NCBI GenBank assembly: GCA_019096195.1
Contig: JAGTXK010000050.1
Span: 558,001-622,000, forward strand
Direction of reading: 5' to 3'
Length of the DNA stretch: 64,000 nucleotides
DNA from: Boletus sp. NGJ
Taxonomy: Eukaryota; Basidiomycota; Agaricomycetes; Boletales; Boletaceae
The position numbers were made by a program, and so were the translations under genes. The notes beneath the pieces are model-generated. The model saw only the letters and a program-made list of their open reading frames with translations. It did not search any database and was not told where the DNA came from. Shown here piece by piece: positions 46,645 through 61,498 of the stretch. Numbering within the stretch: position 1 is the stretch's first letter; every line of letters begins with the position of its first letter.

Positions 46645-49436
46645 ATGGCTGAACCAGCAGTAAGACAACGTGCCCAAGCTCTCCAAGAGGAGAATAGCCC
46701 CTTCCGCAAAGTTTTTGGGGTCGTCCAGGTATGACATCTCCACGTATACTTCCAGTCCAGCTCCCAATGCCGTCTTATGGTATAGCAAGTGCTCCTGGTG
46801 TGGGCTTTTTCACAATTAGGTGAGTGCAAGAAAGCGTGGGGTTAGATCAAGAACTGAATCCTATACAGCGATGAAACTTTTTTCCCCCACGAAGCCTCAG
46901 ACAACTCCGGCTGTCCCTCCCGGAAGCGAAACACCCTCTTCAGTTGGTCAAGTGAACCCCTTACTTCTCCCACCACAGCACGCCCACCTTGCGTGGGCAC
47001 TTGGGCAGCCGCTCTCGATGTATGTATACTTTTCGACATCCCCCAACGGCGACGTGTTCTCGCGTCAATGGACCTCTGGATGGAGAGAAGACCAGGATAA
47101 GGACCTACCATCTTTCGTATGGTCAAACATTACGTTTGGTGATTGGGACGACCATAGAACCGAATACTTTGACATTGCCCTGCCCGAGGTATATATAGCC
47201 ACAGTTGTCATGTGTATACAGAATCTTACTCGAATCAGGTTGTTCAACGGAACGCGTCTCTCTGGGCGGATGTCTTCCTTACGAAGGAGGGGGCGAATCC
47301 GGATCCATCGAATTCATCGTTTAACCCCCAGTCCGTGCACCATATTCGTAAACGTTGGTCGACTTCTGCGAACCTTCCTATGATGGTTATCTCACCTAGT
47401 TTGTGATGCAGTGTTGAGTAGGTATCTACCAAAGGCCAAGATACGCAAGGAGAAAAATCTTTTGAGCAACTCCGATGATGCACAGGAAGAGCAGGAAGAG
47501 GTATCTCCTTGGATTTTTGCCTGGTCCATGCTTATTTAATTCTGCAAGGTCATCGAGGAAGATGTGATCGTTTCACATTGGTATAGGGTACGCCACCGTC
47601 ACTCGCTGACGATGCAACCAGGGGACTAACAGCAGTGCAGAACTTGACATTAGCTCTCATCTCCGACGAGACCGCTCTCGCGCTTGACAAATTACCTCCG
47701 GTCATATCCGAACGTGAGTATCCATCGTTGCTAACTGGGCAATACTTTGACCGCAACAGATATCCACCTGGTTCCTGGCGCAAGGGATGCATCCGGAACG
47801 AAAGGGTTTTACAAACCAATTGTGTTCCCAAACGATGTCTGGTTGCTACGGTCCCACCTTACCGAGATTAACACCACTACCCCTAGCTTGCCATTGCAAA
47901 TAACGTTCCAGCCAATGTCGTACTTAAAATTTCAAATCTTCGCGTCAATGACCCATGGCTTCGATGAAGCGATAAAGCAGCAGGGCGGTGGCACTGGCGC
48001 AGAGCTAGATGAAGTAAAGAGGATGTTGCTCGAGACCAATCCATGGTTCCTTGGCTTAACCGGACTCGTTAGTATCTTGCACGTGGTGTGAGTTCGGCCG
48101 AGACCAGTGTCAGCTACCCCAGCTGACCGATGCAGATTTGAGATGCTCGCATTCAAGTCCGATGTATCCCACTGGCGTCAACAAAAGGAACTCGTGGGGG
48201 TATCTCTCAGGTAAGCCTGCCGGGCATTCTATTACCCTCACTCTTCTGATTGTATTTATCGATCCCGTAGAACGGTACACTCATCGCCCGCAATCGATAG
48301 GCTTACGCTCATGCCACCATCTGATACATTTTCAGATCATAACCAACGTGTTTGTCCAGACTGTGATTCTCCTGTACCTCATCGACAACAACACAGACAC
48401 GAGTTGGATGATTCTTCTCGGCTCTGGAATGGGTGTTATTGTCGAAGCTTGGAAGGTAAGTCACGTTATGCGAGCGATTATCGTACTTGTGTTAACGCCG
48501 CGAGTTAGATCACAAAAGCGGTTGATGTGAGCATCGTGCGTTCGCCTGCCGGATCGATGCTCCCCTATATGCTGAGTATTAAAGGTATGGCTCGAACACG
48601 TTTTTTATATTTCGCGTGCTACAAATAACATAATTAGACAAACACGTTCTCAGCGAGGATGAGAAGAGGACACAGGAGTAAGTGGGTTGGAGATGTCCTA
48701 AGGGAATAATTGGCGCTGACTGCGTGTTTTTTGAGATACGACAAACTTGCATTCCGATATGTATCCTATGTGGCCATCCCGCTGCTCATAGCGTATAGTA
48801 TCTACTCCCTTGTGTACGAGACACACAGGGGCTGGTACAGCTACATCATCTCGACACTAACCTCTTTTGTATACATGTTTGGATTTGTGAGTATATTGGG
48901 GAACCCCGTTCACGTTGGCAAGGTTTCCTGACGACAACTGATTACACCAGGCACAACTGATACCCCAGCTCATAATCAATTATAAACTAAAGGTCCGTCG
49001 TTGCTATATCTGTCGATTGTGGCTTCTTACATTGGGGAACTCTGGCAGAGCGTGGCTCATATGCCAATGAAAGCAATGGTTTATAAAACCCTGTCGACGG
49101 TGGTAGACGACCTATTTGCGTAAGCCTCACGGAATGTTACTATGTGATCACATGGGGCACGGAATTCACGCGACGACCACACCACAGGTTTTGCATCAAG
49201 ATGCCCACCCTCCATCGGCTCGCGTGCTTCCGGGACGACCTTGTGTTTTTGGTATTCTTATACCAGGTGGGCGATTGTACTATCTCTGGACACAACACCG
49301 GATTGACCATGAGGCCGTGTCCGCACAGCGGTGGATATATCGCATCGATCCCAAACGAGTGAACGAATATGGACAGGTGATGGTTGAAGATGCCGTGAAG
49401 ACTGACGGCAACGGGGAGACGAAGAAGGACAAGTAG
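46645..49436 (+). CDS. CLPTM1: CLPTM1 family multipass membrane protein
   Basis: Eighteen exons: 46645-46728, 46786-46819, 46869-47188, 47239-47353, 47412-47500, 47549-47587, 47641-47713, 47760-48087, 48136-48210, 48271-48274, 48336-48455, 48509-48584, 48638-48677, 48736-48886, 48951-48992, 49049-49119, 49188-49266, 49329-49436; 615 residues. Family hallmarks: DLPSFVWSNITFGDWDD, NASLWADVFLTKEGANPDP, MSYLKFQIFASMTHGFDEA, LLETNPWFLGLT, NVFVQTVILLYLIDNNTDTSWM, YETHRGWYSYIISTLTSFVYMFGF, PTLHRLACFRDDLVFLVFLYQ. Several C-terminal membrane segments. CLPTM1 proteins sit in the ER and affect receptor assembly and, in the CLPTM1L branch, glucosaminyl-PI scrambling. The tenth exon is only 4 bases (aacg). 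It completes an R-T pair and restores the frame into IITNVFVQ. Confidence 0.9.
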
Positions 49437-49857
49437 TAACGAAAACAAGGTCCAATCAGGATGAGCGGGTGGAGTTACAGAAGGTGGTGTACGGCCTCGC
49501 GGTGGTAGCGGCTGCACCCGGATAATTCTTTCAGTCGCGCTAGCTCCCGCCGTGCCTGTGCGGTGTGCCTTGGTGGTTAATGGATATAGGACGATGCTGC
49601 AGGTCGATAGAGCGCTACTGTGTGAAAAAGGAAATTCTAAAAATGTCAAAAACTGCGGTCAATTTAATAAACTTGGCCGCGGATCTGCGAATTTCGGGCG
49701 AGAGTGTGACCGTGGGAAACGGGACCCCATATCTCCTATTTTGGAATGCGAAACACGGCACCGGACATTCATCTAATCCGCTGCTGGATCTCGTCTGCAC
49801 CGCTAAACGCTGGTCGACCCATCTTTCCTTTTTCCCTCCACTACCGCAACCGTCACA
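49437..49857. other. Intergenic, CLPTM1 3' end and next promoter
   Basis: About 420 bp without a supported gene. It holds the 3' end of CLPTM1 and presumably the promoter of the gene starting at 49858. No clear TATA box or repeat was seen. Confidence 0.5.
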
Positions 49858-52661
49858 ATGGCGGACATGCCAAAGGACCAGCCTTCCAGGGCCTGCAAGT
49901 GTCTCAACGTTCGTATATGGCCATTGCTTCACGCAGAAACCCCCCCCAATTTTCTCATGGCTGCCTCTGGTGACTGCGAATATACGCTGACGTACGTTGG
50001 CGAGCGGGGCATTTTCATTGTTGGTCGCACCGAAAATTTGCTTTGCTTTTTCATCTCATCGTTTCTGTCTCTTCAGACTCATCCACAAGTCACTATGAGG
50101 ACGAGGAAAATCGGACCACCTATCGTGGACTCGTCTCGATGCATCCGATTTACGACGCTCACCTGTCTTCTCTGTCAGACGGTGGCATACCGTGTCCGGC
50201 AGCTTGTCGCATCCGATGTGGATCGTCAGGAGGGCCCATTGCTCCCCTCTTCCGACTGGGTCGAACAGGAGACCCTCCTGAGCAGTTGTGGGTGGATTGA
50301 AGTGAACAAAGACTGTCTCGTGAGTGGCTCGACTGGTTCATATCCTTTCAGCACGCCGGGAGAACAATTGCTTTGTGGTTCTGTTTGTCTTTTGTCATAT
50401 CGGCATGTGTGACTGTTGGCGTTGTACTTTATCCGCCAACAGTGTCAGCATGTCTTTCTGAGGTCGATGGCCACTCCAGTGATGTTGACTCATGATTCCT
50501 TGCCATCGTTTTAGCTTGCTGAGGACGTTACGCGGCTGTCATCCTCGTCTACGTACTCGTCGACCTTTGGCATCGCTTTACCTCAGAATGCGATCACAAC
50601 GGCGACACTGACGCAGCTAGTCCAACAATGTCCTCAAGAGTCTCGTGCGCAGATGAGCGCTACCGCCGGACCTTTCTTGTACAACTTGAAGCCCCTCTTC
50701 CCACCAGCACCTTTCGTACCCTCTCACCCCGTCTTTGCTCACCTATCGTCGATCGCTGTGAAGGCTTCCGAGCATCTCAGATCGTTGGCAGAGGAGCAAA
50801 TAGCGGCGATCGTTCGAGATAAGTTTGCAGAACTGGAAAAAGCGCATGACGGACTACGACATGATGTGGAGAAGCTTTGGCGGCAATTTATTGAGAATAT
50901 AAGTGAGGCGGAGAAGCAAATAGGACCCAAGGTTGCGGAGACGAGGAGGCGGGACTCGCGTGGCCTTTCGTTGTCCACTTCGGGAGTCTCAGGAACGCCT
51001 CTAATCCCCGTTCGGAATTTCGTGCCGACCACAAGCACAGCGCCGAGAACGATGTCTCCATCATCCTCACTCCCCAGAGTTTCCTCCCTTTCAGCATCGT
51101 TAGCGGCCTCGGCGTACCATCATGTCCGCATGGCCCAGATATCGACAGAGACGCGCGAACGATCACCACCTCCGTACTCGTCTCACCCCTCCTCCCTTGG
51201 CTCCGCGGAGGATTCGATCTCGTCATCGCTCGAACCTACCCCTGAATTATCTCCGCGCTTGAATGGTGACAGCATCGTGCAGCCTTTCAAGCGGAGCATG
51301 GACGAAACGAGGGACACGGCCGCCAGTTTCAGGTACTTCACGATCCTGGAAGCCGACGTCGCTCGGGCACGTCAGCAACATCCTGCTTCCCTGCCGAACT
51401 CCAGAAGCGAAGGCAGTTCAGAACTGGTTAAAGAGAGTGGAATTTCAAACGCCCCGATAATAACCACACCAGCTCAGGAGGCGGAAGAAGTTCATGAACA
51501 TCCGCCGGAGAACTTGGATCGGGGTGTGATGTCACCTACGGATGGGACACCGCGAAGGAGGAAGGTCAAGTTCGATATCCAAGCGGGGATTCCCACAGGT
51601 GAGGGAGCGAGCTCGGCAGCCGATGGAGAATATCGAGAGGACGAGGGTGAGGGTTTGGCCTCGTCCTTTGCTGCCGGGAACTGACGGCATCCGTAGAGCT
51701 GATATTTGACTTGGAGGATGGTAGTAGTGATCCCGAGTCTTCAGATGCAGCTCCTGCTCTTCCATTCATTGAGAATGCTCAGACACGACGCCGAGGACGT
51801 CATCGCGTTGCGAGCCTTGGAGCTTTGCCAGCGTCACTGTCCTCTCTCCGGCCGCCGTCACTTCCAGCTTATTCCGTCCGTTCCCCAGCCGCTGAGGAAC
51901 CTGCAACCAGCGAAATAAATAGCGTTGCCTCACATACAACACCGCCCGCTCTACTATTACAAGGAGACCGATCCAAATACCCAGAACAATTCGATCCACA
52001 AGAAGAAGAAATATTGAAATTAGTCGCGGCAAATACCCCGAGTCATAGAAGCGCGTGGAAAAGAAATAGTAAGGCATGGCAAGTGTTCGTGAGTAGACGG
52101 CGGAAAGGCGCCTCCGGGGCCCTGATACCGGAAGAGACCGAGGATGGCTCAGGACGAGGGGCAGACGACAATACAGGTGACAGTGACTGGGGTGCTTCTA
52201 GGGGTAAGCTTTACTGGTTGACGTCGACGATGCTGGGCTCATGAAACATAGATATACGATGGTCTTTAGGAAATGCCGGGTTCCCCTCCTCGTTACCTAT
52301 CGACATTAGTCCATTATCTCTTCAGAGAGTGCCATTATCACTGGCATCGTATCAGCCCAAAAGTTCGCTTTCAGATCGAGCAGGGTTGATGGCTCCTGCC
52401 TTCCCGGACGGTCGACGACATACATCGTCGGCTACCCTGCGCAGGGCTTCGTATGCGGAACGAGATCGTTCCAGAGCTATAGATCCCGGTGCCCTTGACT
52501 TTATTCCAGGGGAAGGGGAAGACGTGGAGGAAGACGAGAGTGAGGAAGAGCCTAGCAAAGCGAACGTCGCCGACGAAGGCCGTGGGAGGCGGCGCGCATT
52601 CAAGATCCTCGAGGCTCGAAGTAAGGTTCCAGAAGCGGGCATGTGGATGAGTCTTGCATGA
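49858..52661 (+). CDS. Conserved basidiomycete protein, single-pass membrane plus coiled coil
   Basis: The start at 49858 has a good context (acaATGGC). Exons I can support: 49858-49912, one from 50077 (HSSTSHYEDEENRTTYRG), one ending at about 50467 with a membrane segment (TIALWFCLSFVISACVTVGVVLY), 50515-51598, 51697-52203, and 52252-52661. The join between the second and third is unresolved: a TGA at 50298-50300 must be spliced out, and an AAG acceptor shortly after it is possible. The main exon has a coiled coil (HLRSLAEEQIAAIVRDKFAE...) and long Ser/Pro-rich, probably disordered stretches. The C-terminal block (SYQPKSSLSDRAGLMAPAF, RRASYAERDRSRAIDPGALDF, RAFKILEARSKVPEAGMW) matches a conserved agaricomycete protein of unknown function. 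Function not assigned. Confidence 0.6.
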
Positions 52662-53293
52662 GTCTCTCGACCACTTTCAGTTGTGTTGTCGTGTTCTTTT
52701 TTTTTTTTTTTCACATATATAATGTGGCATAGCTCGTCGTCTGCAACGTTTCGATGTCCGTCTTTACATTATTCTATCACTAATACCGTAGCTCTTTTGC
52801 TTCATTTGTAGCATCGTCGTTGCAATTGTTTTGGAATAACTACACGTACGCTGACGTTGTTCTATGCAGTTTGGTTATCCTTGACTGTGTGATAGTCATG
52901 ACGGACCTCTCTTGTCATCATGCCAATAGATCCGATTCCCGGCATTGGATCCGCTGCCAATATGATGTCAACTTGCACTTACAGACTTCAAATTAGCTGA
53001 CTACATAGTAATAACTTGTGAACTGCTCAAAGTTGAGTCTCCCAGCTTTTGGGATTGTATTCTGGGCAGAAAAGTCCACTGAGAACCCTTGATTTCCTTT
53101 TTTTTTTTTGCCAGGCGGCCCCCGTCCTCCAGTCACAGCGGCACGTTACACTCCCTACCAACGGCGAACCACGCATCCTTCAATTGGCTAATTCGGCTCC
53201 CTGACCAGCAGCGCTATATAAATATGTATACAGATCTTTTTATTTCTCCTCATTGATCCAACTGATCGCACGGCCTCAAAGGTTCAACCAACC
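52662..53293. other. Intergenic with promoter of phosphatase gene 1
   Basis: No gene. It includes a poly-T run at about 52698-52712 in the 3' region of the previous gene, another at 53099-53109, and a promoter next to the following gene (see 53183-53222). Confidence 0.6.
53183..53222 (+). promoter_or_regulatory. TATA and CCAAT-type promoter of phosphatase gene 1
   Basis: A reverse CCAAT box (attgg, about 53183) lies about 30 bases before a TATA box (ctatataaat, 53214-53223). The ATG follows about 70 bases later at 53294. The spacing suits a TATA-driven pol II promoter with a leader of roughly 40 bases. Confidence 0.55.
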
Positions 53294-54749
53294 ATGAATA
53301 AAAGAGACTACAAAGTGAGTACTTTCACCCTCTTTTGTTTCCTCACTCACAAAAAGTTGGAAATCGACGCGCTTGCCAATAAGACAGTGCCAGGGTTCTT
53401 TCTCCAGGATGATCCAGAACAAGAGTACATTGAAAAGGTACGCGCGCAAACGTGATAAATTTACCTACCTGCGTTCGACTGGATGTGACCGTCCAACGAT
53501 CTTTTGCTACTAGGCTGCGAGTTCGCGTCAGACCTTGACACCGTTTGTGTCGTACATTGCTGAGACGTGTCGTGTAATCCAGGTGCTCCCCCGATTCGGG
53601 TTGATAGACCAAAGTCCCGATCGGTGGACGACGTTCGTTAACGAGATCAAGGAGTCCAACGAGACCGCAGCACCAGGTGTGCAATACAAGGTCTTCTTCC
53701 TAGGCAGACACGGGGACGGTTATCGTACGTTTCCTATCCGCGCTGCATCAGAGCGTGCCTCGTTTCATGGTCTTTTTCCAGATAACGTGGGTGAGGCTAG
53801 ATATCCACTCGCCGTATTTTCGACTCACTCTTTGATGTCCGTCCGTGGTACCGGTTCTCCAGGGCTGGGTTGAGTGAGTTTTTGCTTGCAACCGATGCGA
53901 TCTCATCTTCGATATATCGGATCAGTTACTGGGTGCAACGAAACGGCGATGGAGACATCGTATGGGGACGTGAGTGACGCCTTTTATTTTTGGGAGAGCG
54001 TGCAACCCCGTCGGCTGATTTCCAAGTCTCAGCCGATCCACGACTCACAGAATTGGGCCAACAACAGACCCGGGACGCTCATTCGGCGTGGAAGGAGGAA
54101 CGACGCTTCGACATTCCTATTCCAGAAAAGTTGTATACCAGTCCGCTGACGCGCGCAATACAGACGAACCAACTCACATTTGACGAATCTATTGTCCCCG
54201 GTCTCGAAGTGACCATTCTCGAGGTGAGCCCGGGCAATCCTATCACCGCCTTCACTGAATAGGTAACCTTTTCATGTTGTTCGCACACGCTTATAGAACG
54301 TTCGTGAATATTTTGGCGTCTTTACCCCCGACAAGAGACGCTCACGCACGGAAATACACGAAGAATTCCCAGAATACCTGTTTGAGGATAATTTTAAAGA
54401 CGAGGATCCGCTCTGGACGTCGGAATATCGAGAAGTCCACGACGTCGTCGTGGAACGAGGCAGAAAAGTGTTGGATGTCATATTTGACAAAGACAAGGCC
54501 GATGGTGTGTATCCACTTTTCGTTTACCTGACATCTAAAAGTAATGGTCATCAGTTATATCTATCACGTCACATGGAGGATTCCTTGGTGCCCTCTTGAG
54601 ATTTGTGGGGCACCGTTCTTGGAGACTCCTCACAGGAGGTAAAGTTGTTAATGCTTGTCAATTTTTATCTAGAATAAGCTGATTTCTCTGTATCGTTGAC
54701 AGGGGTCATACCAGTGATTATCAAGGGGTCCATCATAGAAGAGAAATAG
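53294..54749 (+). CDS. Histidine phosphatase (phosphoglycerate mutase-like), paralog 1
   Basis: Ten exons: 53294-53314, 53384-53437, 53583-53724, 53782-53813, 53863-53873, 53926-53969, 54033-54223, 54297-54504, 54555-54638, 54703-54749; 277 residues. Motifs: phospho-acceptor His in FLGRHGDGY-HN, Arg in SPLTRAIQTN, second His in ITSHGGF, and NGDGDIVWGPDPRLTELG, which is typical of the fungal phosphoglycerate mutase-like phosphatase family. The substrate cannot be read from sequence; it is more likely a phosphatase than a glycolytic mutase. The fifth exon is only 11 bases (ggctgggttga). The exon lengths 142, 32, 11, 44, 191, 208 and 84 are identical in paralog 2 at 62348, which confirms the model. 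The first intron ends in AAG. Confidence 0.85.
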
Positions 54750-56800
54750 CGCAATTAGGTCACTTATGTTGTGATACCAAGTAGTGTAGTTCTCGTTCCG
54801 CTGGGGGGCCAATATATGACGCCCCTCATTTGTCTCCTGGTTGTTCTCTCCCACCTTATCTTTGTAGTTGCTCCTTTCCGATAGCGCGATAACGTCTGAG
54901 TCAGGTGTGCGGGAAGGTGTCCCCAAGTTGGCAAACGAAGGGTAGGGAAATTAAACGCGCTCCACTGCTGCGTGAGGATCAGGCATATCGGGAAACAGCA
55001 CCGGACCGACCTGTCACAGAACAAAGCGCTCAAACAACCGAGAGAAACTCGTATCACGTTTGCTTGGTGAACGTGGGAGGGGTTACAGCGTGTGGTTCAT
55101 AATGATGCCGAATGCTTTTTGTCCTAGGTTAAGTTTGAAGGAAATGAAGTACTCATCTTTCCTGTTCAATCTCGCGTACTTGTTGTAGCCAAATCGTATA
55201 CGTATGTTTCTGTCCTTGACAAGAACGCCGATCATTTTCAAGAGGCGACCTACCGTCAATCAGACCGATATGGGGCCCTCGGATCTTGTACGCGCCTATG
55301 GTGGATATTAGTGGGATGGTACCTTGGGTTAATACCCCTATCTACTGTTGATTGCCGAACACCTCAATCGGGGAAGAAAGGTCCTTGGATCGGGTCACTG
55401 ACGGATAACTTGCACAGCAGAGTTCTCCGGGCCGGGCTTGCTGTAGAGATGATTATCCGGATAAGTTCTGGGCTGTTCGAGGGAAAGACGTTCTAGCAGT
55501 GAAGAGATATGAACAGACACCAACCTCATCTCCATAATGAATACCAGCACCAGTGGCATGGGCGTATCACGACATCGAGTGTGATCAGTGCACATTCCGG
55601 GAATGTACGGTGAGGTGTCGTTATCTGGAGAGCCCAGACCCCACTAAGGCGAAGAAATGGGGATTGGAGCAAATCTTGGAATAGATTGAGATCCAAGGAG
55701 CCATGTGGGCCAAGGGGAATGCCCAGCGGACTTGATTCCCTTCTATCGCCTCGGTGCTAGCTGCCACTGCTCCCCGTGTTTCGTCTCTCTCTATGGAACA
55801 TAATTGAGGTCGTCTAGAATCTGCGGACCGTACACAGAAGGTGTTTGGAGCAGGTGACCCAAGATTATTACGAGAGTCAAGGTATCCGCATCAAAAGCGA
55901 GCACTGAGCGCGGGAGTTTGTCGGATGTGTTAGCAGCGACGACGGTCCGAAAACCGTTTTACTTAATACAAAGCATCCCCACCGGACGGGGACTTACTAG
56001 TACACAGTCTAATGTGGACTGAGCTTCGGTTCTGCAACTTCCCCGTCTGCAACGGGTCACCTTTAGCTGTGTATACTGCACATCTGGAGGCTGGACGAGC
56101 CGTGAGGCCAAGTTGAGGCCCAGTCTATTGCCACCCTTCCTAAATATGATTAGAATGATAGATTTCTTGAAGTATGTGGTCTGGTTGGGAGATTCAAACC
56201 TTCCCGAATTTACATCTTCGACGTTTCGAGTCGTCGTCAGGCCCAACGCAAGTCCGGGCTTTCCCTCCGAGTCGATCTACCCCCGCGAGAGTCTTTGACA
56301 CCGAGATATAGGCTCCATTCCTGATGGGCCATGCGGCCGAGCCTGTGAGTCGCCACTTCAATTCAGATGCGGCAGACTTTTGTGGACGTCCAACTACAAG
56401 GACGGTCACAGCGTTTTTAGTATTTCGCATATCTGAGGCATTGTTCCGCGACCCAGTAAGTACTTACAGTAATAGTGAAGTTGCGTTGCGACCTTTTGTT
56501 GCTCCTGTTGCTTTGCGTGAATGATCCTGCCAGCCCAAGTAGATTCTGAAACCGGCAATTGTTTGCAACTCATAAATACGACACCATCCAAGACGCAATT
56601 TTTTGTCTTATTGTAATTGGAAGCTCGAGGTTCGGCGCTGCGCTCAACGAGTCTCCGAACACAATAAGACAACTCTCGAAGAATGATTTCGTCAGGAATT
56701 GCATGTGCGTGGTCAACATTCAAGTTGTTCCGAACGAGGAAAACTTCCAGTTTCACTCTCCACTCAACTTACTATCTCTCTTGGTTACGACTGGTTCAAG
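54750..56800. other. 2 kb region without a supported gene
   Basis: Nothing firm. One open stretch from about 55131 to 55496 (VKFEGNEVLIFPVQSRVLVVAKSYTYVSVLD...) follows a plausible acceptor (cctag) but has no recognisable start or family, so it may be a remnant. No LTR, MITE or tRNA was recognised. Confidence 0.4.
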
Positions 56801-57748
56801 ATGTCTAGCATGAAAAGTAAGCACTGGCAGGATATCAAGTTTCTTGCGTTCTTCCCAGATGGTCAATTTGTGATGCAAGTTTCCCTCGACGGGGCAACCC
56901 AATTACGAGTATCAGATGGTCAAAGAGTGGGTTCATTCATCGCAATGCCAGATGTGAATACCGGCGCTATTTCAAGAAACGGAAAGTGGTTGGTTGTCGG
57001 GTATGATGACAGAGTGACCGTCTGGGATGTAACAACCCAGAACAATGTATGTGAGCGGTTGCGCTCACAGGATTTGCGGGGTTCAAGTGGAAGGTACTAG
57101 TGTTAACCTCTGAGGTGGTGTTTTGACTAATCATACATACGTACTGTTTACAGAAGAACACAAACATGGTACTTCACAGCGTTGGACATCTCTCCCGATT
57201 CGTCGAGGGCTGTTATCGGTGACAGTACGCGGTCAATCTTTCTGTTGAGCATCCCCACTGGGGAACAACTTGCAGTTTGCAGTTGTGATCGTGGTCTTTA
57301 CCTGGACTCTTTGCAATTCTCTCTCGCGGGTGACTGCCTCGCTGTTGGTACGGCAGGCAAAATAATTGACAGTCATATCACCACGCCTTCCACTCTTCAT
57401 CTATGGGATGTTTCCTCCAGCGACCAGTTGAATCGGCGCCTGGAAGTCCCATTTAGCCCATTCCACAAAAACGTTGCCCAGGATGAGCGCTCCATCATCG
57501 TCAACTGGTTGAAGAGTGAACAGCAAGTCCTTGTTGGATCCCACCGATCTCTGGCAGTCGTCGACGTGTTGACCAAATCAATGGAGCTCAAGGACATCCC
57601 TTCATTCCAGACTGTTTCGAATGAATGCCAGTTCATCTTGTCCGCAGCCACTCCTGCCGCGTTTGCGTCTACCAACGTTTGCCCACCTGCTATCGCAACG
57701 TTGCCGATAGCACCCGTCGGCTGGGGTCTTGCACGCATCGTCGTCTGA
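56801..57748 (+). CDS. WD40-repeat-like protein
   Basis: Two exons, 56801-57093 and 57154-57748, joined by a 60 bp intron (gtacta...tttacag, branch-like tgactaat) that keeps frame; 295 residues. WD-type blades are visible: IKFLAFFPDGQFVMQVSLDGATQLRV, WLVVGYDDRVTVWDV, ALDISPDSSRAVIGDSTRSIFLLSI, LHLWDVSSS. There are about four to five blades, fewer than a full seven-blade propeller. The frame stops just before a fragment homologous to the CHAT gene (57839). In agaricomycetes WD40 arrays are common C-terminal parts of NLR-like proteins. This could be a free-standing or truncated remnant of such a gene, which is inference. Confidence 0.6.
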
Positions 57749-57838
57749 GCGCAGCGTATTACTCGTCTCGCTGTCACCCTATCATTTACAAAAGCAATGG
57801 ACGTTATTATACCCCTCGCACACAAATGGGACAATGGA

Positions 57839-58060
57839 TCCGTGGGCGCCGAACTAGCCACCATTGAGCAGCGCGTCGATGGCCTCGCTACATTCATGCA
57901 CATCGAGGGTCAAGAGTCCTGCATCGCGCAGATCGCCGAGGAGCTTGGGAAGAACGAATGGGTGCACCTCGCGCGTGCGTCATGGTATCCCAAATCGAAA
58001 ATAGCCATTCGAGTCCGTGTTCGCTCTCCATGATGGATACTTCACAATCGAACGCATTTC
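57839..58060 (+). pseudogene. CHAT-domain gene fragment, paralog of 33551-36943
   Basis: The stretch VGAELATIEQRVDGLATFMHIEGQESCIAQIAEELGKNEWVHLA matches residues of about 953-997 of the TPR-CHAT protein (VGAELANIKQRIDGLATFTHIESQESC...). DNA similarity continues over the next 90 bases, but in a different frame. In the readable frame the HLACHG motif is replaced by HLARASWYP and the frame ends at 58033. The Cys half of the dyad is absent. It is a short broken duplicate about 21 kb from the intact gene. Confidence 0.75.
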
Positions 58061-58139
58061 TAGAATACATCATGACCACACTCGACTACATTCAGGTATT
58101 GCGCTCCTCGACCGCCACAGCTGGCTCTCGCGAGTGTAT

Positions 58140-58490
58140 TGCTCCTATCAGAGCTGTGGTCTTCCATCCAAAGGCACTCAAGGCGCGCTTTCCGCAAGTC
58201 ACTTCCGTCGGAATGGACGATTGGCTCCCAGGGAGGTTATTATGCGTTCGTAAAACACCCATTCCGGAACGTGTCCTCGATTACGTTTTGTCAGCGCTTG
58301 GCAAAGGAGTTGGGTATTCTCGTTCTTCCTAAATTTCTACGGTAAGGCGGACGAGACGGAGAGGCAGGCGTTGGGTCTGTCTGAAGAAGGATGGGATAGA
58401 TGGGTTCGTTTTTCGATTGCAAACGTTAACGATGAACAGATTGACAACGTCTGCGAGCGTTTGAGAAGATGTAAAACGTATTTCGAGTAG
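58140..58490 (+). pseudogene. C-terminal remnant of a class I/II aminotransferase
   Basis: Frames show GSQGGYYAFVKHPFRNVSS...RLAKELGILVLP, then after a one-base slip near 58332 FYGKADETERQALG...WVRFSIANVNDEQIDNVCERLRR and a stop. This resembles the end of fold-type I PLP-dependent aminotransferases of the kynurenine/alanine aminotransferase group (GGYFAFV...VALLPG...RFSIANV). The lysine-bearing and N-terminal parts are not present. A gene remnant between the CHAT fragment and RIX7. Confidence 0.55.
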
Positions 58491-58612
58491 AATACACAAT
58501 ACCAATTCAATCTGGATAAGTCATAGTAGCTCACTAGGCGCCATTGTGGCTGTGCAATATATTTTCGAGATTTCAAGGACTCAATCATATTTCCGGTTCA
58601 CAGACACGAGGC

Positions 58613-61498
<2,886 letters not shown>

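Noticed and set aside
46435-46788. A 117-codon reverse-strand frame spanning the promoter between the NOL11-like gene and CLPTM1
   Set aside because: It overlaps the first exons of both genes in other frames, and those have supported family matches and splice sites.
53315-53356. Reading phosphatase gene 1 without its first intron, or ending the intron at 53356
   Set aside because: Both keep frame, but ending at 53383 gives MNKRDYK-TVPGFFLQDD, which matches the 7-codon first exon and second exon of paralog 2 and the family N-terminus.
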